Source: CAWCLK01 sp963796225 (GTDB taxonomy: Bacteria > Actinomycetota > Nitriliruptoria > Nitriliruptorales > Nitriliruptoraceae). From it: a stretch of 21,071 nt of DNA. The stretch covers positions 1 to 21,071 of the forward strand of contig CAWCLK010000045.1 of the NCBI GenBank assembly GCA_963796225.1, written 5' to 3'. Below the pieces are notes generated by a model, which was not told where the DNA came from, made no database searches, and was given only the letters and a program-made list of their open reading frames with translations. The position numbers and the translations under genes are program-made. This document shows positions 1-9,314 of this stretch, in pieces; positions within the stretch are counted from its first letter, which is position 1; every line of letters starts with the position of its first letter.

Positions 1-14
1 GTGGACGACGGTTC

Positions 15-32
15 GCCGAGGACGTCCTCGGC
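15..32. terminator. Perfect 18-base palindrome, probable terminator hairpin of the leftward glycan operon
   Basis: The sequence GCCGAGGAC/GTCCTCGGC is a perfect palindrome; as RNA it folds into a 7-bp GC stem with an ACGT loop. It begins 15 bases past the stop codon of the leftward glycosyltransferase, the usual place for a terminator. No U-tract follows, which is common in high-GC genomes. A palindromic operator for a gene to the left is an alternative. Confidence 0.45.
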
Positions 33-47
33 CTGTGTGGAGCCCGT

Positions 48-1118
48 TCAGGCGAGGTCGTCGAAGACGGCTGCGTAGGCCGCACCCGCCCGATCCCAGG
101 TGAAGCCGGCCGCTCGCGCCCGCCCGGCCGCTCGGTGCTGGTCACGCGCCGCGTCGTCGGCCAGGAGCCCTGCGACGCGACGCGCGAGCGCCTCGACGTC
201 GCCCACGGGCACCAGGGCGCCGCCGTCGCCGACCACTTCCCCGATCGCCGTGGCGTCGTACGCGACGACCGCCGCCCCGCAGGCCATCGCCTCGAGCGGG
301 ACGAACCCGAAGCCTTCGTAGTGCGAGGTGACCGCCACCACGCGTGCCCCGCGCAGGAAGGCCGGCAGGTCGGCGACGTGCCCCCGGAGGACCGCACCTG
401 CGTCGCGCAGCCGGCGTCGGCTGGCCTCGCCGAGCGTCCCCGCCACGTGCAGGCGCACGTTCCCGTCCGCCAACCGTGCCGCCAGCCCGGCGAGGTCGGC
501 CACACCCTTGCGCGGGTCGTCGCCGGTCACGGCGGCCACGTAGGGCCGTCCGCCACCGTCGTCGACCGGCCCCTCGGGTCGGAACGCCGGGTCGACGCCG
601 TGTGGGACGACCTCCACGCGGGACGGGTCGAGGCCCAGGACGCGACAGCCCTCGTCCGCGGCGAACCGGGACACCGCCACGACCCGGTCGGCGTGGCCGA
701 CGCGGGGACCCAGCACCCGCCACGTGGCGCGGAGGAACCCGTAGCCGGGCAGGTCGAGGACGAGCGGGGCGAGGTCGTGCAGGGTCTGGACCCACGGTCG
801 CCGCGACCGCACGAGGGGAAGGGTGCCGGGCGACCACGCCACGTCGTGCGGCACGCGCGACAGCTCGGCGGGCAGTCGGGTCACGTGCTCGACGATGCCG
901 GCACGAACCCGGCCGCGTGGCACCCGACGCCGGACGGGGCGGGCCCGGCACCCCGCCGGCAGCGTGACGACGCCCACCTCGGTCGCCGGCTGCAGGACGA
1001 CCACCTCGGGCCCGTGTGCCACGACGGCCGGGAGCACGCCTTCGAGGAACCGCCCGATGCCCCGTCGCTGGTCCGGCGGCATGAGCTCCCAGCCGTCGAC
1101 GGCCACCCGCATGCTCAT
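48..1118 (-). CDS. Family 4 glycosyltransferase (GT-B fold)
   Basis: This 356-residue protein is a retaining GT-B glycosyltransferase that should add a sugar to a lipid-linked glycan on the cytoplasmic face of the membrane. Visible marks are the N-terminal glycine-rich acceptor segment (GIGRF, about 20-24), the TGDDPRKG donor-side loop (198-205), and the EX7E motif with E268 and E276 in HYEGFGFVPLEAMACG. Residues about 1-185 form the acceptor domain and 190-356 the nucleotide-sugar domain. The ATG at 1118 is chosen because it overlaps the TGA of the upstream ligase-like gene as ATGA; a second ATG at 1112 is possible. It is the last gene of a two-gene leftward operon. Donor and acceptor sugars cannot be told from sequence. 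Confidence 0.9.
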   Translation of the reverse strand: MSMRVAVDGWELMPPDQRRGIGRFLEGVLPAVVAHGPEVVVLQPATEVGVVTLPAGCRARPVRRRVPRGRVRAGIVEHVTRLPAELSRVPHDVAWSPGTLPLVRSRRPWVQTLHDLAPLVLDLPGYGFLRATWRVLGPRVGHADRVVAVSRFAADEGCRVLGLDPSRVEVVPHGVDPAFRPEGPVDDGGGRPYVAAVTGDDPRKGVADLAGLAARLADGNVRLHVAGTLGEASRRRLRDAGAVLRGHVADLPAFLRGARVVAVTSHYEGFGFVPLEAMACGAAVVAYDATAIGEVVGDGGALVPVGDVEALARRVAGLLADDAARDQHRAAGRARAAGFTWDRAGAAYAAVFDDLA

Positions 1119-2419
1119 GCCCGCCGTGGGAGCGAGAGACCGGCCAGGGCGAGGACCAGCCAGCTGGTCTCGAGCATCTGCCAGGTGTGCAGCAGCAGGC
1201 CCCCGACCGTGAGGCCGATGACACCCGAGACCGCCCCGACGGCCAGGTCGTCCCAGGGCCGCTGGCGCCACAGGTGCCACCACAGCAGCGCCACCACGAC
1301 CACGAAGACGACCAGGCCGACGACACCCACCTGCAGCGCGACGTCGAGGTAGGCGTTCTCGGCGATGCGCGCGTCGGCACCCGCCCTGGCCGAGGCGGCG
1401 AACCCCGTTCCGAGCCCGTGCCCCCACGGACGAGCCATCACCGCGCGCACCGCCTCGCCGCTGGCGGAGAGGTGGATGTCCGTCGAGGCCTCGCCGCCCC
1501 GAAACGTCTCGAGCAGACGCACGAGCAGGCCCGTGGGCACCGCGACGGCGAGCAGTGCGACCGTCGCCACGCCCCCACCCACGAGCAGGCGTCGCCGCTG
1601 GGGGCCGGCGGGACGGGTGACTGCGAGCACCAGACCCACCAGCGCGGCGCTCGCGATGGCCGCACGTCCGAGCGACGCCGCGATGCCCGCCGCCAGCAGG
1701 GCCACCAGCATGACCCTGCGCCACGTGGGTCGCCGTGCCGCGCGCACCAGGCCCATCCCCAGCGCCGGGAGCAACCAGAAGCCGAGCTGCAGGTACTCGA
1801 ACAACAGCGACCCGGCACGGACCAGCGAGCGGCCCGCGACAGGGGTGCGCACCACCAGCGTCTTGGGCACGACGACCCCGTACACCTCCCGCTGGACGTC
1901 GTGCATGCCGAGCACGACCGTCCCGAACCACTCCCAGCCGTCGGCCCAGAGGGCTTCGAGCACCGCCACGGCGGCGACCACCCCGGCAAGCGCCAGGACC
2001 ACCCTCACCACGCGCTCGCGGTCGGAGGCCGGGGCGTCGACGCACCGCAGGGCCACCATCAGGACGAGCCCCCAGACCATGGCACGGGCACCCAGCAGGC
2101 GCAGCGTGACCGACGCGCCGCCCCCGACCACGCCGAGGAGGAACGCCACGACCACGACCCCGGCCAGCGCCCCGACCGCCAGGTCGAGCCCGTCCGGACG
2201 CTGGCGGCGCTGCCACGCCACGCCGAGCCCTGCCACGACCAGCGCAGCCAGCCCCAGGTCGGGGAGAAGCCCGACCGCGCGGACGACGACGCTCGGGGCA
2301 CCGAGCCGCCAGAGCAGCCCCGTCGACGGGATCACCGCGACGGAGAGGACGACGAACGCCGCCACGCCCGTGGCCACCCGGTCCTCGACCCGGCCGGAGG
2401 TCGACCACCAGCGATCCAT
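1115..2419 (-). CDS. O-antigen ligase/polymerase-like polytopic membrane protein (Wzy/WaaL type)
   Basis: This 434-residue protein is very hydrophobic, with about 10-12 membrane segments and larger polar loops at about 160-205 and 300-360. The later loop has the RPWGHGLGTG stretch (330-339) and an EN pair (354-355) just before a helix, the arrangement seen in the Wzy_C/O-antigen ligase domain. Family members polymerise or transfer lipid-linked glycans on the outer face of the membrane; which role applies here is open. The ATG at 2419 is preferred: a -10-like TAGGGT lies 8 bases before it, suggesting a leaderless mRNA. The TGA overlaps the next gene's ATG. It is divergent from the rightward glycosyltransferase operon. 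Confidence 0.8.
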   Translation of the reverse strand: MDRWWSTSGRVEDRVATGVAAFVVLSVAVIPSTGLLWRLGAPSVVVRAVGLLPDLGLAALVVAGLGVAWQRRQRPDGLDLAVGALAGVVVVAFLLGVVGGGASVTLRLLGARAMVWGLVLMVALRCVDAPASDRERVVRVVLALAGVVAAVAVLEALWADGWEWFGTVVLGMHDVQREVYGVVVPKTLVVRTPVAGRSLVRAGSLLFEYLQLGFWLLPALGMGLVRAARRPTWRRVMLVALLAAGIAASLGRAAIASAALVGLVLAVTRPAGPQRRRLLVGGGVATVALLAVAVPTGLLVRLLETFRGGEASTDIHLSASGEAVRAVMARPWGHGLGTGFAASARAGADARIAENAYLDVALQVGVVGLVVFVVVVALLWWHLWRQRPWDDLAVGAVSGVIGLTVGGLLLHTWQMLETSWLVLALAGLSLPRRA

Positions 2420-2421
2420 GG

Positions 2422-2433
2422 GCGCGAACCCTA
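2422..2433 (-). promoter_or_regulatory. -10-like TAGGGT box for a leaderless ligase transcript
   Basis: On the minus strand TAGGGT (2433 to 2428) is followed by 8 bases and then the ATG at 2419, so transcription would start at or next to the A of the start codon. No Shine-Dalgarno sequence fits in the gap. The 12-mer TAGGGTTCGCGC recurs on the plus strand at 5798-5809. The promoter is inferred from sequence only. Confidence 0.5.
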
Positions 2434-2476
2434 CAACGGGACCGGGCGGCACCTCAGCGGCCACGGGCGGTCTGAC

Positions 2477-2482
2477 TACCGT
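2477..2482 (+). promoter_or_regulatory. -10-like TACCGT box of the rightward glycosyltransferase operon
   Basis: TACCGT lies 32 bases before the GTG at 2515. An inverted CGGT is at 2468-2471, giving CGGT-N6-ACCG. The same box recurs upstream of the genes at 7064, 11725 (minus strand) and 11855. No convincing -35 is seen. A strong Shine-Dalgarno sequence AGGGAGG (2503-2509) lies 5 bases before the GTG and fixes that start. Confidence 0.4.
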
Positions 2483-2514
2483 GCGCAGCCCGGTGCCGGC
2501 ACAGGGAGGCGGCC

Positions 2515-3573
2515 GTGTTCGTGGTCGACGCCCTGGTGGCGGGGCAGCGCGCCGGCATCGGTGTCGTCGCGCGCATGGCGCTGTCCGGGATGGCCGACCG
2601 CGGCGACGTCCTCGCACTCGTGCCCCCGGGGGTCGAGCCGGACGTCGACCACCGGGTCGTGCGCCTCGCCGAGCACCGGGCCGGCCGGCTCGCCCTGCAA
2701 CGGTCGGGCGCCGTCCTCGGGGTCGCCGCGTCCGAGATCCGGGACGGGGCGCGCTTCGTCGGCATGGACGCCTTCAGCCTCCCGCTGGCCCTCCCCCGGA
2801 CGGCCCACGTGGTCGTGCACGACCTGCTGCCCTTCACACATCCCACGTACTGGGGCGCGGTGGACCGTCGCCACAAGACCTCCAGCTCTCGCACGGCCTT
2901 CCGCCGTGCCGCGCGTCTCGTGGTCGCGTCCCAGCACAACGCCCGGCTCGTGCGGGCCGTCAGCGGTCGCGACGACGCCGTCGTCGCGCCCTTCGGCTGC
3001 GGACAGGTGGACGACCACGACGCCGATCGCCGACTCTCGACAGGCCCTGCCGCGGAGCGCCAGGACCGTGTCGTCGTCGTCGGCACGCTCCAGCCCCGCA
3101 AGCGTCTCGACCTGCTGCTCCGGGCCGTCGACCACCTCCGTCGGACCGGCCACGACGGCCTCGAGCTGGTCGTCGTCGGCGGGGGGCGACGGGACCACGT
3201 CGAGGCCCTCCATCGACAGGCCCGCGGCCTCGACCTGCCGGTGACGTGGGCCGGCCCCCTCCCGTGGCCGGACGTCGCGCCGCTGGTCGCGACCGCCCGA
3301 GCCGTCGTCTATCCCTCGCGCCACGAGGGCTTCGGGCTGCCCCTGCTCGAGGCCCTCGCACTCGGCACCCGGCCCGTGGCCCCCGCGGTCACCGCCATGC
3401 GCAGCTGGGCCGGCGACTGGCCGCGGTGGTTCGACCCCGACGACGAGGACGACCTCGCCGCCGCCATCGACGAGGCGGCCTGCGACAGCTCGTGGGACGC
3501 GCACGGCGCCATGCGTGCCGTGGCCGGCCACCGGTGGACGGCCTTCGCCGAGCGCCTCCTGGCCGGACGATGA
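2515..3573 (+). CDS. Family 4 glycosyltransferase
   Basis: This 352-residue GT-B glycosyltransferase opens the rightward operon. The N-terminal half has a GIGVVAR loop (14-20) and a VVHDLLPFTHP segment (100-110) typical of the acceptor domain. The C-terminal half has the donor-binding GTLQPRKRLD (190-199) and the EX7E motif with E271 and E279 in HEGFGLPLLEA. The GTG start has AGGGAGG five bases upstream. Its TGA overlaps the next ATG by 4 bases, so the two proteins are probably made together. It is expected to be cytoplasmic or membrane-associated and to extend a polyprenyl-linked sugar chain. The donor sugar cannot be assigned. Confidence 0.9.
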   Translation: MFVVDALVAGQRAGIGVVARMALSGMADRGDVLALVPPGVEPDVDHRVVRLAEHRAGRLALQRSGAVLGVAASEIRDGARFVGMDAFSLPLALPRTAHVVVHDLLPFTHPTYWGAVDRRHKTSSSRTAFRRAARLVVASQHNARLVRAVSGRDDAVVAPFGCGQVDDHDADRRLSTGPAAERQDRVVVVGTLQPRKRLDLLLRAVDHLRRTGHDGLELVVVGGGRRDHVEALHRQARGLDLPVTWAGPLPWPDVAPLVATARAVVYPSRHEGFGLPLLEALALGTRPVAPAVTAMRSWAGDWPRWFDPDDEDDLAAAIDEAACDSSWDAHGAMRAVAGHRWTAFAERLLAGR

Positions 3574-4682
3574 CCGGCGCGACCGTGCTCCTCTCGCACC
3601 GGCTCGCCGAGCCCCTGCAGCGCCGGACGGGGCTCGGCCGGTACCAGCAGTCGCTGACCGCGGCGCTGGCGACGGCAGGGGGGCGGTACGTCCTGGCCGC
3701 ACCTCGTGAGCCCGGGCCCGACCCGACGTGGTGTCCCGTGCCCGTGGTGCGTGTGCGCGGACCACGCAACCTCGTGCAGGCCGCCTGGGCCGCCGCCGGC
3801 CGCCCGCACGTGGAACGGCTGCTGCCCCGGGACCTCGCCCCGGCGCTGGTCCACGTCCTCGACGCGACCGTCGCCGCCCGCAGTCGGGTGCCCCTCGTGC
3901 ACACCGTCCACGACCTCTTCCCGCGGACGCACCCCCACTGGGAGACCGTCCGAGGTCGCGTCCTGTTCGCCGCCGTCGCCCGGGCCGTGCGGGCCGCGGA
4001 CCGGGTGATCACCCCGTCCCGCGCCGTGGCGGACCAGGTGACCCACCACCTCGAGGTCCCCGCCCGCCGGGTCGACGTGGTGCCCGAAGGCGTCGACGAC
4101 CGCTTCCGGCGCGCCGAGCCCCGCGTCCCGGCGTCCCTGGCCGCGCGGGGCGTGACGGCCGGCGGGTACTGGGTGGCCGTGGGACGGCCGGGGCCGCGCA
4201 AGAACCTCGCGGTGCTGGTCGATGCACTCGCGCGTGCCTCCTCGCGCCGGCCGCTCGTGCTGGCCGGACCCGACGGCCCCGAGACCGAGGCCCTCCGCTC
4301 CCGCGCCTCCGAGCGGGGCGTGACGATCCACCTGGCCGGGTTCGTCTCCGACGACGACCTCCCCGGCCTCCTCGCGGGGGCCCGCGCGCTGCTGCACCCG
4401 GCCCTCGAGGAAGGCTTCGGCCTCCCGCCACTGGAGGCCATGGCCACGGGCGTCCCCGCCGTGGTGTCACCGAGCGCCGCCGTGCTCGAGGTGGTCAGCG
4501 ACGCCGCGATGCGGTGCCCGCCCGACGACGTGACGGCCTGGGCCGCGGCCCTCGACGTGCTCGACCGCGACGACGCACTCGTGGCCGACCTCGGACGGGC
4601 GGGCCGGGCACGCGCCGCGGGCTACACCTGGGACGCGGCGGCCGCCGCCACCGCGGAGGTGCACGCCACATGCCTGCGCTGA
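3570..4682 (+). CDS. Family 4 glycosyltransferase
   Basis: This 370-residue GT-B glycosyltransferase resembles mannosyl- and rhamnosyl-transferases of exopolysaccharide loci. It shows GLGRYQQSL (21-29), HTVHDLFPRTHPHW (111-124), VVPEGVDDRF (170-179), the donor loop GRPGPRKNLAVL (205-216) and the EX7E motif with E281 and E289 in EEGFGLPPLEAMATG. The ATG overlaps the preceding stop as ATGA. It is about equal in length to its neighbours and shares their layout, but the N-terminal halves differ clearly, which suggests different acceptors rather than a recent duplication. It is the second gene of the rightward glycan operon. Confidence 0.9.
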   Translation: MTGATVLLSHRLAEPLQRRTGLGRYQQSLTAALATAGGRYVLAAPREPGPDPTWCPVPVVRVRGPRNLVQAAWAAAGRPHVERLLPRDLAPALVHVLDATVAARSRVPLVHTVHDLFPRTHPHWETVRGRVLFAAVARAVRAADRVITPSRAVADQVTHHLEVPARRVDVVPEGVDDRFRRAEPRVPASLAARGVTAGGYWVAVGRPGPRKNLAVLVDALARASSRRPLVLAGPDGPETEALRSRASERGVTIHLAGFVSDDDLPGLLAGARALLHPALEEGFGLPPLEAMATGVPAVVSPSAAVLEVVSDAAMRCPPDDVTAWAAALDVLDRDDALVADLGRAGRARAAGYTWDAAAAATAEVHATCLR

Positions 4683-5800
4683 GGGTCCTGCACGTGCTCG
4701 AGGCTGCCGGCCACGGCACCGGCCGGCACGTCGTCGACCTCGTGACCCACGCACCCGACGTCACCCACGAGGTGGTGCTGCCGCTGCGGCCGACGCCCCG
4801 CGGCGAGGACCGGACCTCGCGCACGGCCGAGGAGCTCCGGGCGGGCGGGGTCGTCGTGCACGAGGTGCCGATGCGTCGCTCGCCCGTCCATCCCGACCTC
4901 GCGCGCGCCGTGTTGGCGGTCCGTCGCCTCGCCCGGGACCGGGCCGTCGACGTCCTCCACGGACACGCGACCGTGGGCGGGGTCGTCGCACGGCTGGCGG
5001 GGCGGTCCCTCGGCCGGCCGGTGGTGGTCACCCCCAACGGGGTCCATCCCTCCCGCATGGTGCAACGGGCCGAGCGCGCGCTCGCGCCGCTGACGTCCGC
5101 GATGATCGCCGTGTCGGCCAGCGAGGCGTCCCTCGTGCGGGACCTCGGGCTGTGCCCGCCGGCTCGCATCCACGTCGTCCCCAACGGCATCGACCTCGCC
5201 CTGCCCCCGACGCTCGACCGCGACCTGCGCGCCGGGCTGGGCCTCGCACGGGACACGCCGCTGGTCGGCTGGATCGGACGCCTCGCGCCCCAGAAGGCCC
5301 CCGAGGTCCTGGTCCGCGCCGTCGCCCAGCTGCCCCCGCACGTCCACGCGGTGCTCGTGGGCGGCGGACCCGACGCCGAGGCCGTCGCCGCCACCGTGGC
5401 GGCCTCCGCGGTGGCGGACCGGGTCCACCTGCTCGGCCACGTGCCGGGCGCGGCCGGGTTGCTCGGGCAGTTCGACGTGCTGGCCCTGCCCTCCCGGTGG
5501 GAGGGCGCCCCGTACGTCCCGCTCGAGGCCTTCCGCGCCCACGTGCCCGTGGTCGCCACGGACGTCGTCGGCACCCGCGACGCGGTCGTGGACGGCGAGA
5601 CCGGCTGGCTGGTCCCCCCCGACGACCCCGCCGCGCTGGCCGGTGCGCTGCAGGCGGCGCTGGCCGACCCGGAGGAATCCGCGCGGCGCGCGTCACGCGG
5701 GCACGCCCGGCTCGTTGCACACCACGACGCGCGGTCCATGGGCCGCGACACGACCGATCTGTACGTCCACCTGACGTCGACCACAACACGCAGCCGCTAG
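4670..5800 (+). CDS. Family 4 glycosyltransferase
   Basis: This 376-residue protein has the classic GT4 order. The N-terminal segment LRVLHVLEAAGHGTGRHVV (4-22) contains the acceptor-side glycine loop, followed by LHGHATVGG (96-104), VVPNGIDL (169-176), the donor loop GWIGRLAPQKAPEVL (200-214), and EX7E with E278 and E286 in WEGAPYVPLEAFRA. It is more like PimB/BshA-type enzymes than the two genes before it. The ATG lies 13 bases inside the preceding gene, with GGAGGT (4655-4660) 9 bases upstream. The gene ends in TAG, and that TAG is also the first half of a -10-like TAGGGT for the following gene. Confidence 0.9.
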   Translation: MPALRVLHVLEAAGHGTGRHVVDLVTHAPDVTHEVVLPLRPTPRGEDRTSRTAEELRAGGVVVHEVPMRRSPVHPDLARAVLAVRRLARDRAVDVLHGHATVGGVVARLAGRSLGRPVVVTPNGVHPSRMVQRAERALAPLTSAMIAVSASEASLVRDLGLCPPARIHVVPNGIDLALPPTLDRDLRAGLGLARDTPLVGWIGRLAPQKAPEVLVRAVAQLPPHVHAVLVGGGPDAEAVAATVAASAVADRVHLLGHVPGAAGLLGQFDVLALPSRWEGAPYVPLEAFRAHVPVVATDVVGTRDAVVDGETGWLVPPDDPAALAGALQAALADPEESARRASRGHARLVAHHDARSMGRDTTDLYVHLTSTTTRSR

Positions 5801-5809
5801 GGTTCGCGC
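5798..5809 (+). promoter_or_regulatory. -10-like TAGGGT overlapping a stop codon, upstream of the phosphoglycosyl transferase
   Basis: TAGGGT begins at the TAG stop of the upstream glycosyltransferase. The 12-mer TAGGGTTCGCGC is identical to the leaderless promoter of the divergent ligase gene, and an A lies at the same distance (5812). A purine-rich Shine-Dalgarno-like GAGGAGGGGGAGG follows at 5827-5839. This suggests an internal promoter giving the last gene of the locus its own transcript. Confidence 0.4.
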
Positions 5810-5911
5810 TCACTGCACGCGTGCTCGAGGAGGGGGAGGCTCATCAGCACCAGCGCCGTCGCCGAGCTGTACGGGGGAGACAGTCCCCAGTCGGCCACCA
5901 CGCTGCGCGCC

Positions 5912-6544
5912 GTGGCCGCGCCGATGCCCGTGCCCGTGGCCAAGCGGGCCCTGGACGTGTCCGTGGCCGTCCTGGGACTGGTCGTGCTCACCCCCGTCCT
6001 GCTGCTCGTGGCCCTGCTCATCGCCGCGACCTCCCCGGGCCCGATCGTGTACCGCCAGCAGCGCTACGGCCGCGGTGGTCGCACCTTCACCATCCTCAAG
6101 TTCCGCACCATGGTCGAGGGCGCCGACGAGCGCATTCGCAGCCTGCTGGTCGACCCGGCCCAGCGCGCCCACCTCGCCGAGCACGGCAAGCTGCTCGACG
6201 ACCCGCGCATCACCCGGGTCGGTCGTTTCCTGCGGCTGCTCAGCCTCGACGAGCTGCCCCAGCTGCTCAACGTGCTGCGGGGCGACATGAGCCTCGTCGG
6301 CCCGCGCCCGCGCTGGGACGTCGAGGAGCTCGGCCGCTACGGCGACGACCTCGACGCCTACCTGTCGGTCCTGCCCGGCCTGACGGGCCCCTGGCAGGTC
6401 GCGGGGCGCAACCGGCTCCCCGACGCCGAACGCATCGCCCTCGACGTCGCGTACGCCCGCACCGGGACCCTGGCGACCGACCTGCGGCTGCTCCTGCGCA
6501 CCGTGCCGGTCCTGCTGTGGCCCTTCGGTCGCGGGGCTGCCTGA
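5912..6544 (+). CDS. Monotopic phosphoglycosyl transferase (bacterial sugar transferase; initiates the lipid-linked glycan)
   Basis: This enzyme moves a sugar 1-phosphate from a nucleotide sugar to polyprenyl phosphate, the first step of glycan assembly. From the GTG at 5912 it is 210 residues: a re-entrant membrane helix after KRALD (11-15; about 14-40), the SPGPIVYRQQRYG segment (41-53), KFRTM (63-67), the catalytic Asp-Glu pair in SLDELPQL (D113, E114) and LRGDMSLVGPRPRW (122-135). It has the small catalytic core only, like PglC or the C-terminal half of WcaJ, without the four-helix N-terminal region. The start is unsure. The frame is open from 5801, the only strong Shine-Dalgarno is at 5827-5839, and no ATG or GTG lies within 70 bases after it; GTG 5912 and ATG 5924 have none. 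ATC 5843 or CTG codons would lengthen the protein by 15-33 residues. Confidence 0.88.
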   Translation: MAAPMPVPVAKRALDVSVAVLGLVVLTPVLLLVALLIAATSPGPIVYRQQRYGRGGRTFTILKFRTMVEGADERIRSLLVDPAQRAHLAEHGKLLDDPRITRVGRFLRLLSLDELPQLLNVLRGDMSLVGPRPRWDVEELGRYGDDLDAYLSVLPGLTGPWQVAGRNRLPDAERIALDVAYARTGTLATDLRLLLRTVPVLLWPFGRGAA

Positions 6545-6554
6545 CCACCCCGTC

Positions 6555-6977
6555 GTGGCGGACTGCCTGTTCTGCCGGATCGTCGCCGACGACCCGGACA
6601 GCCACGTCCTCGCCACCGACGACGCCGTCGGGTTCCTGGACATCCGCCCGCTGTTCCCGGGGCACGTGCTGGTGGTCCCCCGCACCCACTGGGTGACCCT
6701 CGACGAGGTCCCCACCGACGCGCTCGCGCCGCTGCTGTCCGCCGTGCAGCTGGCGATGCGCGCCCTCACGCGGGCGACCGACTGCGAGGGCCACTTCGTC
6801 GCGGCCAACAACGTCGTGAGCCAGTCGGTCCCCCACCTGCACTGGCACGTCGTCCCGCGGGTGAAGGGTGACGGCCTGCGAGGGTTCTTCTGGCCGCGGA
6901 CCCGCTACGAGGGCGACGAGCTCTCCCAGTGGCGTGCGCGCCTGCGCGACGCCGTCCGGGCCGAAGCGCAGGGGTAG
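6555..6977 (+). CDS. HIT family protein (histidine-triad nucleotide hydrolase/transferase)
   Basis: This 140-residue protein is of normal length for the HIT superfamily, whose members hydrolyse or transfer nucleoside phosphates such as AMP derivatives and dinucleoside polyphosphates. The catalytic triad motif is HLHWHVV at 94-100 (H94, H96, H98). An N-terminal CLFC (4-7) matches the zinc-binding pair common in bacterial members, and PLFPGHVLVVPRTHW (32-46) is the usual core strand. It begins with GTG 10 bases after the phosphoglycosyl transferase stop, with no clear Shine-Dalgarno, so it is probably read from the same mRNA. Its natural substrate is unknown; proximity to the glycan genes may simply be shared transcription. 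Confidence 0.92.
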   Translation: MADCLFCRIVADDPDSHVLATDDAVGFLDIRPLFPGHVLVVPRTHWVTLDEVPTDALAPLLSAVQLAMRALTRATDCEGHFVAANNVVSQSVPHLHWHVVPRVKGDGLRGFFWPRTRYEGDELSQWRARLRDAVRAEAQG

Positions 6978-6983
6978 GCGCCA

Positions 6984-6998
6984 GGACGGGTACCGTCC
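6984..6998 (+). promoter_or_regulatory. -10-like TACCGT inside an inverted repeat, upstream of typA
   Basis: GGACGG-GTA-CCGTCC is a 6-bp inverted repeat with a 3-base centre, and it contains TACCGT at 6991-6996. The typA ATG is at 7064, giving a leader of about 60 bases. It could be a promoter with an overlapping operator. The rest of 6978-7063 shows only a weak AGGA (7053-7056) before the ATG. Confidence 0.4.
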
Positions 6999-7063
6999 GT
7001 GCCGCGCGCCCCGGCCGGGTTCGGTCGGGGCGCCGTTCGTGCGCCGATCACCAGGATCCCCCC

Positions 7064-8908
<1,845 letters not shown>

Positions 8909-8918
8909 CCACCGGGGG

Positions 8919-9314
8919 TCAGATGAGCTCGCGGGCGACGCGCGCGATGCGCGGGATGGCCAGTCGGCACACCGCGGCGTAGGGCAGCGCCCAGACCGGC
9001 ACCTCGAACACGACACGACAGGCGTCCGGGCCGTCGGCCTCGACGCGGTGGCCGGTGGCGGGGATCCCGGCGACGTGCCAGGTCCATCGCCGGCCGGGGG
9101 CGACCTCGTCGACGCGGAAGGGGATCCACGGCCCCACCGCGGCGCGCACGTGGCCGGTCGCCCCGGGCGACACGTCGCCGCGGGGCGGGTCCACGGCGGC
9201 CACGCTGGGCCCCCAGCTCGGCCAGTGCTCGAACCGGCTGATGGCCGCCCACGCCGCCGCGTCGGGCACCTCGATGCGGGCCCCGACGTCCACGGTGGGC
9301 GGGACGCGGATCAC
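8919..9314 (-). CDS. SRPBCC (START/polyketide cyclase-like) family protein
   Basis: This 131-residue protein has the helix-grip layout of the SRPBCC superfamily: an N-terminal strand (TVDVGARIEVPDAAAWAAI), the FEHWPSWGPSV segment (about 28-38) common to coenzyme-Q-binding and polyketide-cyclase-like members, alternating strands, and a long C-terminal helix (about 108-131). These proteins hold hydrophobic ligands in a cavity; no catalytic residues can be claimed. The GTG start overlaps the stop of the acyl-CoA dehydrogenase as GTGA, which fixes the start and implies coupled translation. That pairing suggests a lipid or aromatic acyl ligand, by inference. Confidence 0.78.
   Translation of the reverse strand: MIRVPPTVDVGARIEVPDAAAWAAISRFEHWPSWGPSVAAVDPPRGDVSPGATGHVRAAVGPWIPFRVDEVAPGRRWTWHVAGIPATGHRVEADGPDACRVVFEVPVWALPYAAVCRLAIPRIARVARELI

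Noticed and set aside
48..2408. A single 786-codon leftward gene
   Set aside because: The upstream part is an Arg/Gly-rich shadow frame of the ligase-like gene. The real glycosyltransferase starts at 1118, at an ATGA overlap.
1365..4682. Very long open frames antisense or out of frame to other genes (for example about 1365-4682 plus, 13365-15965 plus, 6905-9016 minus, 18477-19814 minus)
   Set aside because: High GC removes stop codons from all frames. These frames encode Arg/Pro/His/Gln-rich low-complexity protein, while the opposite or alternative frame holds a recognisable family. Only the 3570-4682 part of the first is real.
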